Source: JADJOY01 sp046331705 [NCBI: bacterium]
GTDB lineage: Bacteria; JADJOY01
Direction: 5' to 3'
Length of the DNA stretch: 64,000 nt
NCBI GenBank assembly: GCA_046331705.1
Contig: JAXLQJ010000026.1
Span: 1-64,000 of the forward strand
Of this stretch, positions 1 through 8,865 are shown piece by piece; positions within the stretch are counted from its first letter, which is position 1, and each line of letters starts with the position of its first letter. The position numbers and the translations under genes were made by a program. Below the pieces are notes generated by a model. It was given only the letters and a program-made list of their open reading frames with translations, was not told the DNA's origin and searched no databases.

Positions 1-118
1 GGTGAGAGCCCGCGATGTCCTCTCGCCACCCGACCCAGACGGCTCGCGCGGTGAGACCGCGACGCAGGATGCGTACCCGGAACGGATGATCCGCGAGTCC
101 AGGAAAGGATCGATCGAG

Positions 119-1555
119 GTGACCGACGCTGGCGCAATCCGGAAGATCCATTTGGTGGCCATCGGGGGTACCGGCATGGGCTCGCTCGCATGCCTCTTTC
201 GCGAGGCCGGCTATGTCGTCACCGGCTCGGATCACGCGCTCTATCCGCCGATGAGCGACATCCTCGCGGCGGCCGGGATCGACGTGCGCGAAGGCTTCGA
301 TCCCAGCCACATCGACGCCGACGTGGACCTGGTGGTGATCGGCAACGCGGTGTCGCGGACCAACGCGGAAGCGGTCGCGGCCACCGAGCGTGGGCTCAGG
401 CTCGAGTCGTTTCCGTCGGCGCTGGAAGCGCTCTTCCTGGCCACCCGCCATCCGGTGGTGGTGGCCGGCACGCACGGCAAGACCACCACCACCTCGATCA
501 CCTCGTGGCTGCTCGAGGCGTGCGGCCAGGCGCCGGGGTTCTTGATCGGCGGCAGTCCCGCGAACTTCACGAGCGGCGCGCGGCTCGGCAGCGGGGCACC
601 GTTCGTCATCGAGGGCGACGAGTACGACACGGCGTACTTCGACAAAGGCCCCAAGTTCCTCCACTACCGTCCGCGCACGGCGATCATCGGCAACGTCGAG
701 TTCGATCACGCCGACATCTACGCGGATCTCGAATCGGTGGTGCGCGCGTTCGAGTCGTTCACGCGGCTGGTTCCCGAGGACGGACGGCTGCTGCTCCACG
801 ACGTCGACCCGCACACGCCGCGGCTCACCGCCGCCGCCCGGGCTCGCGTCGAGACCGTGGGGCGCGGCGAGCGCGCCGATTGGCGCATCGTGGACGAGGG
901 CCGAGCCGCGGCGGGGACGAGCTTCCGCGTGCTGACGCCGAGCGACCGCGGCCGGCGGCTGCTCGGCCCCTTCACGCTCGCGCTCGCCGGCGCGCACAAC
1001 GTCACCAACGCCACCTTCGCCATCGCCGCGTGCCATTCGTTCGCGGTGACCGAGCGCCAGCTCGTCGACGGGATCGCGGGTTTCCGCGGGGTGAAGCGCC
1101 GGCTCGAGGTGGTGGGCGAAGCGCGCGGCGTGACCGTGATCGACGACTTCGCCCATCACCCCACCGCGGTGCTCGCGACGCTCGGCGCGTTGCGCAGCCG
1201 TTATCCGGGCGCGCGGCTCTGGATGGTGTTCGAGCCGCGCTCCGCCACCAGCCGGCGCGCGGTCTTTCAGGAGGACTTCGCACGCTCGTTCGCCGCCGCC
1301 GACCGCGTGGTGCTGGCGCCGCTCTGGGAGCCGCACAAGGTGCCCGACGGTCAGCGCCTCGACGTCGAGCGCATGGTGCGAGACGTGAACGCGCTCGGAA
1401 CCGCGGCCACGGCACCGGGCGGAGTGGACGAGATCGTCGCCGAGATCGCCCGCGAAGCGGCGCCCGGCGACGTCGTCACGATCCTCTCGAGCGGCTCGTT
1501 CGGCGGCATTCATCGCAAGCTGCTGGGCGCGCTCGCCGCTTCGCCCCGGGGCTGA
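119..1555 (+). CDS. mpl: UDP-N-acetylmuramate:tripeptide ligase (murein recycling)
   Basis: Mpl joins recycled L-Ala-gamma-D-Glu-meso-DAP tripeptide to UDP-MurNAc in the cytoplasm, bypassing part of de novo peptidoglycan synthesis. The 478-residue product starts with the nucleotide-binding motif IHLVAIGGTGMGSL and has the ATP P-loop AGTHGKTTTT. It also has the Mpl-type stretch EGDEYDTAYFDKGPKFLHY followed by EFDHADIY, which separates Mpl from MurC. The length matches the family (about 450-480). An in-frame GTG at base 2 would add 39 residues, but the Rossmann motif normally lies at the extreme N-terminus. The GTG at 119 also has a good ribosome binding site (AGGAAAGGA, 101-109), so I chose it. 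The next gene follows after 3 bases, suggesting one transcript. Confidence 0.93.
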   Translation: MTDAGAIRKIHLVAIGGTGMGSLACLFREAGYVVTGSDHALYPPMSDILAAAGIDVREGFDPSHIDADVDLVVIGNAVSRTNAEAVAATERGLRLESFPSALEALFLATRHPVVVAGTHGKTTTTSITSWLLEACGQAPGFLIGGSPANFTSGARLGSGAPFVIEGDEYDTAYFDKGPKFLHYRPRTAIIGNVEFDHADIYADLESVVRAFESFTRLVPEDGRLLLHDVDPHTPRLTAAARARVETVGRGERADWRIVDEGRAAAGTSFRVLTPSDRGRRLLGPFTLALAGAHNVTNATFAIAACHSFAVTERQLVDGIAGFRGVKRRLEVVGEARGVTVIDDFAHHPTAVLATLGALRSRYPGARLWMVFEPRSATSRRAVFQEDFARSFAAADRVVLAPLWEPHKVPDGQRLDVERMVRDVNALGTAATAPGGVDEIVAEIAREAAPGDVVTILSSGSFGGIHRKLLGALAASPRG

Positions 1556-1558
1556 GCC

Positions 1559-2917
1559 ATGGCGCGCTTCCCCGGCGAGGTCTGGACCGATCGCCTCAAG
1601 CTCGCACCCGAGGAGCACGGCGCCGACCAGTTCGTGGCGGGACAGCGCGTTGCGGCGAAGGTGCGCGCGCTGCTGCGCGAGGGCCGGGTGCAGGAAGCCG
1701 CGCGCGAGCTGGGACAGGTCGCCGGGGAGGTGGGCGACGAGCTCGTCGACGAGATCGCGGACGCGCCGCCGATCCAGCGCGCCAATCTCGTGCGGGCATT
1801 CCTGGAAGCACGCGATTTCGCGCGCGCCGCTCGTTGCTGCGAGCGGGTGGGAGACCATGCCCACGCGGGCGAGCTCTTCGAGCGCGCCGGCAACCTCGAT
1901 CGCGCCGCCGCGGCGTTCTTGCGCGCCGGTCAGCTCGAGCGGGCGGCCATGGTGCTCGAGCGCGACCTCGAGTTCGCCGAGGCGGCGAAGCTCTACCTCG
2001 ACTCCCGTCGCTTCCTGAAGGCCGCCCAGAACTACGAGCGCGCGGGCAGCTTCTTCGCCGCCGGCGAGCTCTACGCGCGGCTCGCGAAGTGGTCGAAGGC
2101 CGCCGAGGTGCTGCAGCGCGTGGCGCCGCGCGAGCCGGATTACCTGAAGGCGACACTGCTGCTCGGCAAGCTGCTGAGCGCGGCCCGCCAGCCCGTGATG
2201 GCGGCGCAGTGCTATCGCCTCGCGCTCCAGACCCACGGGTTGCGCCAGGATTCACTCGAGATCCAGTACCGCCTGGCGGCGCTGCTCAGCGATTCCGACC
2301 GCGCGGAGGAAGCGCTGCGCTTGCTGCGCGATCTCGCGGACGTGAGCCCTGGCTATCGCGACGTCGAACAGCAATTGCGCGTGCTCGCCGGCGAGGAGAG
2401 CGACGTCGTGGCCGGCACGCCGGTGGCGATGGACGCCGCCGCACCGGAAGTCGCCGCCCTGGGGCTGGTGGCGGTGGACGCCGACGTCGAGTTCCTGCGG
2501 CGGGTGCCGCTCTTCGCCGAGCTCAGCGCCAGCGAGCTTCACGAGCTGCTGCCGCATTGGGAGGCGGTGACGTACGCACCCGCGAGCGTGATCGTGCGCC
2601 AGGGCGACGAAGGACGGCGACTCTTCGTCCTCAAGCAAGGCTCGGCGCGCGTGATGCTGCGGCTCGGCGCGCCCGACGAGCAGTTGCTGCGCATCCTCGA
2701 CGAAGGTGCGTTCTTCGGGGAGCTCTCGTTGATCCGCGCGCGGCCCGCCAGCGCATCGGTGGTGGCGGACGGGCCGGTCATGGCGCTCGAGCTGGACCGA
2801 GCCACGTTCGAGGATCTGACACGCGCCAACGACCGGCTCGCCGCGCGCGTCTACCGCGTGTTCCTGGAAACGCTCATCGATCGATTCGTGGAGCTCGAGG
2901 CCGCCCACACCGAATGA
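1559..2917 (+). CDS. TPR-like repeat protein with C-terminal cyclic nucleotide-binding domain
   Basis: The 452-residue protein has two parts. Residues about 20-290 are helical, alanine/leucine/arginine-rich repeats of TPR type (for example AGELFERAGNLDRAAAAFLR). Residues about 305-430 form a cAMP/cGMP-binding beta-barrel starting at VPLFAELSASELHELLPHW, with a good phosphate-binding cassette FFGELSLIRARPASAS. The Glu and Arg that contact the cyclic phosphate are both present, so ligand binding is likely. No DNA-binding helix-turn-helix follows, so this is not a CRP-type transcription factor; it is more likely a scaffold whose interactions respond to a cyclic nucleotide. It lies 3 bases after mpl and 77 bases before an FHA-domain gene. 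The actual partner is unknown. Confidence 0.82.
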   Translation: MARFPGEVWTDRLKLAPEEHGADQFVAGQRVAAKVRALLREGRVQEAARELGQVAGEVGDELVDEIADAPPIQRANLVRAFLEARDFARAARCCERVGDHAHAGELFERAGNLDRAAAAFLRAGQLERAAMVLERDLEFAEAAKLYLDSRRFLKAAQNYERAGSFFAAGELYARLAKWSKAAEVLQRVAPREPDYLKATLLLGKLLSAARQPVMAAQCYRLALQTHGLRQDSLEIQYRLAALLSDSDRAEEALRLLRDLADVSPGYRDVEQQLRVLAGEESDVVAGTPVAMDAAAPEVAALGLVAVDADVEFLRRVPLFAELSASELHELLPHWEAVTYAPASVIVRQGDEGRRLFVLKQGSARVMLRLGAPDEQLLRILDEGAFFGELSLIRARPASASVVADGPVMALELDRATFEDLTRANDRLAARVYRVFLETLIDRFVELEAAHTE

Positions 2918-2994
2918 CCGCGCCGCGCGCAGTCGTCGTGCGATCCGCCGAGTCTCGATGCTAGGATGCCGACCCGACCGCACCACCCATCGAC

Positions 2995-3468
2995 ATGGAC
3001 GAGGAAAAGACGCTACCCGGCCTCGCGGTGCGCCCGATGGGCGAGCCCACCGACGAGATCGTCGTGCCCGAAGGCGTGCCGGCGGTGCTACGCGTCCTCG
3101 AGGGACCGGGGAAAGGCGATACCTGGGCGATCCACGGTGCGCTCCGCATCGGCCGCGGGGATACCAACGACCTCTCCATCGCCGATCGCAACGTCTCGAC
3201 GCTGCACGCCATGCTCGAGCCCGCCGGCGCGGGCCGCTTTCGCATTCGCGATCTCGAGAGTCGCAACGGCACCTTCGTGAACGGCGAGCGCGTCACCGAT
3301 CGGGTGCTCGAAGACGGCGACGTCGTGGTGCTGGGGAGCGTGGTCCTCAAGTACCGCGCGAACGACGAGGTCACCGAGCCGCAGACGGCGCTCGTCGATC
3401 CAGCGTCGCCCCGCCGCGCCCCTGCCCCGCCCCGTCGAAAGAAGCCTGCCCCGCCCGAAGGTCCCTGA
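2995..3468 (+). CDS. FHA domain protein (phosphothreonine reader)
   Basis: The 157-residue protein has one forkhead-associated domain at about residues 28-125. The signature is complete: IGRGDTNDLSIADRNVS, then LHAM, then DLESRNGTFVNGERV. The Arg and Ser of the first block and the SRNGT block form the phosphothreonine pocket in known FHA domains, so binding to a Thr-phosphorylated partner is expected. The C-terminal 30 residues are Pro/Arg/Lys-rich and probably disordered. It follows the cyclic-nucleotide-binding gene on the same strand and may share its operon. A Ser/Thr kinase that could supply a phosphorylated partner is encoded about 55 kb away (58512-62555), but no link can be shown from sequence. 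Confidence 0.88.
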   Translation: MDEEKTLPGLAVRPMGEPTDEIVVPEGVPAVLRVLEGPGKGDTWAIHGALRIGRGDTNDLSIADRNVSTLHAMLEPAGAGRFRIRDLESRNGTFVNGERVTDRVLEDGDVVVLGSVVLKYRANDEVTEPQTALVDPASPRRAPAPPRRKKPAPPEGP

Positions 3469-3884
3469 CCGTTCCGCCGCGAGCGACGGCTTCCCTCGCG
3501 ACGCATGACCGGTCCTCGAAGCGACGCACGCCGTCGCGACCTCGACCGGCGCGGATCGTCTCGCCCACAGCCCGTCGCGAGGCACCCCGTCAGCGGCATC
3601 GGCGGCGCGTCCATCCGTCCTGGACGGCGACGGCGCCACACGAGACGCCTGCTTCCTTCGCTCACGACGAGGCTTGACCGTAGCCTCACCCGCCCCCGAC
3701 AATCCCGGTGCCTGCAGACGTCGACGCCCGTCCCGCCCGATCCCGTTTCGCGTTCCGTTCGCGCTCACCCTGAGAGAGCCCGCGGAACACCTTCCGGCAC
3801 GCCGATCTCGATCCGGGCCCACCACCTGACCGCAGCGCGGGCTCGCAGAGCCTCGGACCGAACGAGCCCGCGGCGGACGCCCTG
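3469..3884. other. 416-bp non-coding gap
   Basis: No credible gene is visible. The open frames here are arginine-rich and lack family motifs. A sigma70-like promoter candidate for the next gene lies within it (separate entry). Confidence 0.5.
3674..3703 (+). promoter_or_regulatory. candidate promoter upstream of the membrane protein gene
   Basis: TTGACC (3674-3679) and GACAAT (3698-3703) are separated by 18 bases, 181 bases upstream of the ATG at 3885. The match to the sigma70 consensus is fair, but such matches also occur by chance. Confidence 0.3.
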
Positions 3885-5270
3885 ATGGTCAGCGATCCGC
3901 GAGCCGCCCGATTCGCCGCGCGTCATCCGCGGGTCTGGCGCGGGCTCGAACGCGTCGATGCCGCGGGACGCTGGCTCGCGATCCGCCTCGCGACGAACCC
4001 GCGCGCCCAGTGGTGTGCATTCGGGGTGCTGCTCGGGATTCGAGTCATCGCGCTCGTGCTCATGATGATCGTGCGCGACGGGCCGGACGGCATCGGGGAC
4101 GAGCGCTGGCTCTATCTCGAGCACGTGCGTGACACGGCGACGTTCGGCTTCGCCAACCCCGGCTACCACAAGGCGCAGGCCATGTGGCATGCGCCGATGT
4201 CGTACCTGTTCTGGGCGGGAGCGCTCTCGCTGACCAGCCCGACGATCGAGGCCGGCCGGATCATCGCGCTCGCGCTCTACCTGTGCTCGGCGCTGGTGTG
4301 GGTGCTGATCGTGCGCTTGCTCTTCCCCCGGGGGCAGCGCGTGCTTCCGGCGGCGCTCTTCTGGGTTGCGCCCGCGTGGCACACCATCGAGATACGCGCC
4401 TACGGTCTGTTTCTGCTGCTCGTCCTCGCGACGACCTACCTCACCCTGGTACCGCTGATGGTCACCGACGCCCGGGTGAAGGCGCTCGCGCTCCTGGGCC
4501 TCGCGGGGAGCTTGGCGCTGCTGGTGTTCAATCATCTCTACGGAATCGTCGGGATCGGTTGCGTCGGGCTGGCGGGGCTCGGGATGGTTCTCGGCGGGCA
4601 CCGTCGGCGACTCGGGCTGGGCTACATGCTGTGCGCGATCTTCGCCGTGGCGACGTCGATCCCATGGCTCGCAACCTTGGCGCACGACCGTCGGGTTCTG
4701 CTGCCCGTCGTCACCGCGGAGCGCGAGGCGAGCGTGACGGAGGCCGCGACCCGCGGGCTCGTCGATCGCGAGAACGTCGACCAGTACAAGGTCAACGCGT
4801 TCTCCACGTGGGAATCGCTGCGCGACGAGCTGGCGAGCGATCTGCGGGTGAACGTCGCGACCGTGGCGCTGCTCGCGTTCGCTGCAAGGACCTGGATCCG
4901 CGGTGGCGCGAAACGTCGTCTCTGGGCGGCTGTCGGAATCGTGCTCGCGCTGTCGGCGCGAAACACGCTGCCGCAGGTGGCGGCGCTGGCCTGGATGGCC
5001 CGGCGTGGTGCGGCGTGGCGCGGCTGGGGGATGCAGTGGGTCCCGGTTCTGCTGCTCGGGTCCTTCCCGGCGATCTTTCGGTATCCGGCGTTCTACGAGA
5101 ACTACCTCACCGGATACCGTGTGCTGCCGTTCCTGCTGTTCGCGGACGTGCTGCGCGAAGAGCGCTGGGATTGGCCCGCCCGCATCGCGCTCCTGCACAT
5201 CGCCGGGTTGAGTCTCGAGCTCGTGCACTGGATGACCGCGGACCCACTCCATGGCTGGATGCCGTCGTGA
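3885..5270 (+). CDS. multi-pass membrane protein, GT-C glycosyltransferase-like
   Basis: This 461-residue integral membrane protein has about ten hydrophobic segments, beginning at about residue 43 (WCAFGVLLGIRVIALVLMMI). The first extracytoplasmic loop contains an acidic pair in DGIGDERWLYLEH. An acidic motif in the first large periplasmic loop, followed by many membrane spans, is typical of GT-C glycosyltransferases (ArnT/PMT type) that use polyprenyl-phosphate sugars. The overall layout (PTIEAGRIIALALYLCSALV, then paired hydrophobic spans) is consistent with that family, but no diagnostic motif fixes the substrate. The ATG has no strong Shine-Dalgarno sequence. An alternative reading is an unclassified conserved membrane protein. 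Confidence 0.6.
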   Translation: MVSDPRAARFAARHPRVWRGLERVDAAGRWLAIRLATNPRAQWCAFGVLLGIRVIALVLMMIVRDGPDGIGDERWLYLEHVRDTATFGFANPGYHKAQAMWHAPMSYLFWAGALSLTSPTIEAGRIIALALYLCSALVWVLIVRLLFPRGQRVLPAALFWVAPAWHTIEIRAYGLFLLLVLATTYLTLVPLMVTDARVKALALLGLAGSLALLVFNHLYGIVGIGCVGLAGLGMVLGGHRRRLGLGYMLCAIFAVATSIPWLATLAHDRRVLLPVVTAEREASVTEAATRGLVDRENVDQYKVNAFSTWESLRDELASDLRVNVATVALLAFAARTWIRGGAKRRLWAAVGIVLALSARNTLPQVAALAWMARRGAAWRGWGMQWVPVLLLGSFPAIFRYPAFYENYLTGYRVLPFLLFADVLREERWDWPARIALLHIAGLSLELVHWMTADPLHGWMPS

Positions 5271-5425
5271 TGGCCCTCGTCGGGATGGCCCCGTGCCGAA
5301 CGACGCTCGCAGTCGGCTGCGTCTGGCCCGAGTGGAACCCATCCTCCCGGGGTCGACGCGCGGCTCGTCGCGCGCTCGGCGGAAGCGGCCCTTGTCTGCT
5401 CGCGTGAGGTAGGCACACTAGCGAC

Positions 5426-6505
5426 ATGGCGACGGGAACGACGACGAATGGCGCGCGCTGGCTGATCTACGGCGCGAATGGTTACACGGGTCGGCTCATC
5501 GCCGAGGAGGCGAAGCGGCGAGGAATGACGCCGATCCTCGCGGGGCGCAACCGCGAGGCCCTGGCCTCGCTCGGCTCGGAGCTCGCGCTCGAGACCCGCT
5601 GCTTCGACCTGGGCAGCGCCGACGCCATCGGCAGCCAGCTTCGTGACGTCGACCTCGTCCTCCACTGCGCCGGGCCGTTCTCGGCCACCGCCAGACCGAT
5701 GCTCGAGGCGTGCACGCGCTCGGGCTCGCATTACCTCGACATCACGGGCGAGATCGAGGTCTTCGAGCACGTCCACGCCAACGGCGCGAAGTGGAGCGAT
5801 TGCGGCATCGTCGCCATGCCCGGCGTCGGATTCGACGTGGTCCCGTCCGACTGCCTGGCGGCGATGCTCAAGGCCCGCATGCCGGCGGCAGTCCGGCTGC
5901 GCCTCGCCTTCAAGCCGATCCACGGCAAGCTGAGCCCGGGGACCACCAAGACCGTCATCGAGGGCATCCCGCGCGGCGGCATGATCCGTCGCGGCGGCAA
6001 GCTCGTGAAGGTCGGCGCCGCGCACAAGGTCATTCGTGTGCCGTTCGACGGCGCCCCCGAGCAAGCGGTCGCGATTCCTTGGGGCGACGTGTCCACGGCC
6101 TTTCATTCCACGGGCATCCCCAACATCGAGGTCTTCATCGGCCTGCCGCCAGCGATGATCTGGCAGATGCGCGCCACCAGCCCGCTCGGACGGTTCCTCG
6201 GCGCCGCGCCGATCCAGCGCTTCCTGAAGGGCCAGGTCACCCGCCGGCTCAAGGGCCCGAACGAGGCCGAGCGCGCCAGCTCGTCGGTGGTCTTGTGGGG
6301 CGAGGTCCGTGACTCCAACGGAGCCAAGCTCACGATGACGCTCCGAACGCCGGAGACCTACCAATTCACGGTGATCGCGGCGGTGGCGTGCGTCGAGCGC
6401 GTGCTGGCGGGCGACGTGAAGTCGGGTGCACAAACGCCATCGAGGGCCCTCGGAGCCGAGTTCGTGCTGTCGCTGCCCGGCGTGACCGCGACGCAGCCCG
6501 CCTGA
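5426..6505 (+). CDS. saccharopine dehydrogenase-like / trans-acting enoyl reductase-type NAD(P) enzyme
   Basis: The 359-residue protein opens with a dinucleotide-binding motif (YGANGYTGRLIAEEA, residues about 13-27) and has family blocks HCAGPFSATARPM, YLDITGEIEVFE, MPGVGFDVVPSDCLAAM and STGIPNIEVFIG. These belong to the saccharopine-dehydrogenase-like group, which includes mycobacterial trans-acting enoyl reductases of complex lipid synthesis. True saccharopine dehydrogenases are longer and act on lysine, so lysine metabolism is unlikely. A paralogue with the same blocks lies at 53356-54414 in the isoprenoid-type cluster. The substrate is unknown; an acyl or polyketide-like lipid is an inference. 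A diverged copy of the double-hairpin repeat begins about 105 bases after the stop. Confidence 0.8.
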   Translation: MATGTTTNGARWLIYGANGYTGRLIAEEAKRRGMTPILAGRNREALASLGSELALETRCFDLGSADAIGSQLRDVDLVLHCAGPFSATARPMLEACTRSGSHYLDITGEIEVFEHVHANGAKWSDCGIVAMPGVGFDVVPSDCLAAMLKARMPAAVRLRLAFKPIHGKLSPGTTKTVIEGIPRGGMIRRGGKLVKVGAAHKVIRVPFDGAPEQAVAIPWGDVSTAFHSTGIPNIEVFIGLPPAMIWQMRATSPLGRFLGAAPIQRFLKGQVTRRLKGPNEAERASSSVVLWGEVRDSNGAKLTMTLRTPETYQFTVIAAVACVERVLAGDVKSGAQTPSRALGAEFVLSLPGVTATQPA

Positions 6506-6610
6506 GCGCGCCACGCCGCCGCCTCAGCCGGAATCCGGTCGAGGAACCCGTTGCGCATCGGGCTTCGCACTCGATCGGGCTGTGGCAGACTGCTGAGAAA
6601 GGCACCGCCA

Positions 6611-6704
6611 GAGGCGCGCCGACGAGCGTAGCGAGCCGGCTCGAGGGTGCGACCCCACGAAAGCCGCTTCTCGTGGGGCGGGGATCTGTTGAGCCCCCTG
6701 AGCC
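6611..6704. repeat. single diverged copy of the double-hairpin repeat
   Basis: This segment lies between two convergent genes and resembles the array at 23127-24250 in order of parts. It has a GACGAGCGTAGCGAG block (array: GACGAGCGAAGCGAG), a CTCGAGGGTG block, and then two hairpins. Hairpin 1 pairs CCCCACGA (6653-6660) with TCGTGGGG (6671-6678). Hairpin 2 is weaker, GGGG (6680-6683) with CCCC (6694-6697). Hairpin 2 ends 9 bases before the stop codon of the minus-strand aldo/keto reductase, much as the last array hairpin ends 6 bases before the protease stop codon. Confidence 0.6.
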
Positions 6705-6706
6705 TG

Positions 6707-7891
6707 CTAGTGGCGGCCCAGGCGTTTCACCGGTTCGCCCGCGAGCAGCGCGTGCGCTTCGGCGAGCACGCTCGGGATCCGATCGGCGTGCGGCGAGCGC
6801 GCGAGGCTCGGCGTCCAGTCGAGTGCGACACCGGCGTCCGCCTGGTTGCCGGGGAACCAGTGATCGCCACGCGAGAGCAGGTTGTAGCGAGCCTTGCCGT
6901 AGTCGAGCATGTCGAGGGCGAGCGCGAGATTTCGCAGGCGTACGATCTCGCGGACGTTCACCTGCCCCGGTGCCTCGTGCCATTCGGGCAGCCCTTCGTC
7001 CCACGTCTCCACCCAGCGGCGGCCGAGCACACGCCCCAGCTCGGCCTGAAGTCGCACATCGATGTCACGGACGAGCGGTGCCATCTCCGCGGGCTCGGTC
7101 ACGAGCGCGAGGGCCTTCACGTGCTCGTCGAAGTCCGTGGGTCGCTCGGCGCCCACGCTCAGCGTGTGCACCAGCGGATTCGAGAGCGTCCATGCGTCGT
7201 TGAACACGATCGGCGAGAGCGGTGCGGTCAGGTCGCGGAGCTTGGCGCTCGGCGCGTAGAGCCGCCCGCCCTTGTCGGTCGGGCTGATGATGAAGACTCC
7301 CATGTCGTGGCGACGCGCCTCCGCGAGCGCGGGTGCGTTCCGCTGGAAGACCCAGTACCAGTGGAGGTTCACGAAGTCGAAGCACCCGTCACGAAGGATC
7401 TCCATCAGCAGCGGCAAGGGCGCGTGGGTGGAGAGCCCGAGCCAGCGCGCGCGCCCCTGGCGCTTGAGCTCGAGCGCGATCTCGAGGCAGCCGCCCTTCC
7501 GGAAGGTCCACGCGAATCGGTCCGCGTCGTTGATGCCGTGGATGGCGAAGAGATCGACCTGCTCGAGGCCGAGATCCCGGAATGCCCGCTCGACGCCAGC
7601 GCGGAACTCGGCAACGTCCGGCGCGGGGCCGACCTTCGTCTGAACGATGACGCGCGACCGTTCGATGCCGCGCAGCACCCGACCGAGCTGCTCACCGCTG
7701 GTGCCGTAACCGCGCGCGGTCTCGAAGTGGTGGATGCCGAGGTCGAGCGCGCGCGCGACGATCGCCTCGAGATTGCGCTGACTCTCGGGCGTCACCGAGA
7801 CGCCGTCGGTCCACGACTGCTGAAAGCGCATGCCGCCGCAGGAGAGCACCGGCATGCGAAGCTCGGTGCGGCCGAAGCGACGGTAGAGCAT
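6707..7891 (-). CDS. aldo/keto reductase
   Basis: This 394-residue enzyme belongs to the NADPH-dependent aldo/keto reductase superfamily. The start MLYRRFGRTELRMPVLSCGG is the standard first strand. The catalytic tetrad region is recognisable: HFETARGYGTSGEQLGR (Asp replaced by Glu, Tyr kept), QTKVG (Lys) and LFAIHGIN (His). The C-terminal third (after about residue 270) is longer than in minimal family members and contains conserved-looking Trp residues but no CxxC cluster motif. It starts 42 bases after the stop of a thioesterase gene on the same strand, so the two are probably co-transcribed. The substrate cannot be read from the sequence. Confidence 0.87.
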   Translation of the reverse strand: MLYRRFGRTELRMPVLSCGGMRFQQSWTDGVSVTPESQRNLEAIVARALDLGIHHFETARGYGTSGEQLGRVLRGIERSRVIVQTKVGPAPDVAEFRAGVERAFRDLGLEQVDLFAIHGINDADRFAWTFRKGGCLEIALELKRQGRARWLGLSTHAPLPLLMEILRDGCFDFVNLHWYWVFQRNAPALAEARRHDMGVFIISPTDKGGRLYAPSAKLRDLTAPLSPIVFNDAWTLSNPLVHTLSVGAERPTDFDEHVKALALVTEPAEMAPLVRDIDVRLQAELGRVLGRRWVETWDEGLPEWHEAPGQVNVREIVRLRNLALALDMLDYGKARYNLLSRGDHWFPGNQADAGVALDWTPSLARSPHADRIPSVLAEAHALLAGEPVKRLGRH

Positions 7892-7933
7892 CCCGAAACG
7901 CTCACTCGGCGGCGTGGTCGACGGGGACGACGG

Positions 7934-8329
7934 TCAGGACCCGGTGCGTTCGCGACGGGTCGCGGACGGGATCGAGAACGTGACCTTGGCGGTGGCGCAC
8001 AGCGCTCCCGCGTCGTCGCGGATGCGCGCCTCGGCGAACGCCAAGCGCCGCCCGACCCGCAGCGCCTCGCCCTCGGCATGGACGCGAGTCCCGCCGAGCG
8101 GCCGGAGGAAGCTCAGCGAAAGCTCGACGGTGTAGATGAGCGCTTGCGGGTCGCCCAGCAGGCTCCGCACGGCGTGCGCCGCCGTGGTGTCCGCCAATGC
8201 GGCGACCGCGCCGCCGTGAACTCCTTCGTTGGGATTGAGGACGGCGGGCGCGATGGGGATGCTCGCGCGTCCGCGTCCTGGAGCGGTCCAGGGCTCGAGC
8301 GTGAGCCCGATCGAGTCGTAGAGCGACAT
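7934..8329 (-). CDS. hotdog-fold thioesterase, PaaI type
   Basis: The 131-residue protein matches the single-hotdog PaaI/YdiI thioesterase family. The diagnostic block NPNEGVHGGAVAALADTT contains the HGG turn and the downstream acidic residue used in thioester hydrolysis, and SLSFLRPLGGTRVHAEG is the usual core strand pair. Such enzymes hydrolyse aryl- or acyl-CoA thioesters in the cytoplasm. It heads a minus-strand pair with the aldo/keto reductase and diverges from the SnoaL-like gene. A promoter-like element with an internal palindrome lies directly upstream. Confidence 0.85.
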   Translation of the reverse strand: MSLYDSIGLTLEPWTAPGRGRASIPIAPAVLNPNEGVHGGAVAALADTTAAHAVRSLLGDPQALIYTVELSLSFLRPLGGTRVHAEGEALRVGRRLAFAEARIRDDAGALCATAKVTFSIPSATRRERTGS

Positions 8330-8339
8330 CGCGGCGCGT

Positions 8340-8369
8340 AAGATAGGGCCGCGCTTCGCGGCGAAGCAA
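8340..8369 (-). promoter_or_regulatory. candidate promoter with overlapping palindrome
   Basis: Read on the minus strand, TTGCTT (8369-8364) and TATCTT (8345-8340) are 18 bases apart. The spacer contains a perfect 7+1+7 palindrome, GCTTCGC-G-GCGAAGC (8353-8367), which could be an operator. Weakness: the -10 box lies only about 10 bases before the thioesterase ATG at 8329, so the transcript would be nearly leaderless. Confidence 0.25.
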
Positions 8370-8457
8370 ACGAGGCCAGCGGCACGGGGGAGGGCGATCG
8401 CGCGAGCGCCGCGCAGCCCGCGCCGACCACGGAGACCGAAGCACGGAGGCGAGCAGC

Positions 8458-8865
8458 GTGAGCGAGCGGGAAGCGGACAAGAACGTGGTGCGGCAGTACG
8501 TCGACGCCTTCAACCGCGGGGACATGGAGGCGATGAAGAGCCTCTTCACTCCCGACGCCATCGTCTACGGCGTCCTCGGGTTCGGCGGCCTCGACAAGGT
8601 CATCCCCATCTGGCGGCAGCTCCACGAGGGCGTGGCCGCGCACCTGACCATCGAGGAGATCATCGGCGAGGGCGACCGCATCGCGGTGCGCTACGTCGAG
8701 CGCGGCAAGTCGGTCGGCACCTTCCTCGGCAACGCGCCCACGGGAAAGACCTACGAGATCGTGGCGATGGAGTGGTTCGTGATGAAGGACGGACGCATCC
8801 ACGAACGCTGGGGTGCCCGCGACTCGGCCGCGATGGCACGCCAGATGGGGCTCGCGAGCTCGTGA
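8458..8865 (+). CDS. SnoaL-like / NTF2-fold protein
   Basis: The 135-residue protein has the NTF2-like pattern of SnoaL and ketosteroid-isomerase relatives: an N-terminal helix VVRQYVDAFNRGDMEAMKSL, then FTPDAIVYGVLG, a DRIAVRYVERG strand, and the C-terminal block EWFVMKDGRIHERWGARD. Members include polyketide cyclases, ester cyclases and many proteins of unknown activity, so no reaction can be assigned. The start is GTG at 8458. Its stop overlaps the next gene's GTG (GTGA), implying translational coupling to the GFA-family gene. Confidence 0.8.
   Translation: MSEREADKNVVRQYVDAFNRGDMEAMKSLFTPDAIVYGVLGFGGLDKVIPIWRQLHEGVAAHLTIEEIIGEGDRIAVRYVERGKSVGTFLGNAPTGKTYEIVAMEWFVMKDGRIHERWGARDSAAMARQMGLASS

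Noticed and set aside
190-2964. A 924-codon open frame on the plus strand
   Set aside because: It is an arginine-rich out-of-frame reading over mpl and the cyclic-nucleotide-binding gene, which both have full family motifs.
3505-3885. A possible small protein gene in the gap before the membrane protein
   Set aside because: Arg-rich, no ribosome binding site or domain, and it ends at the next start codon by chance.
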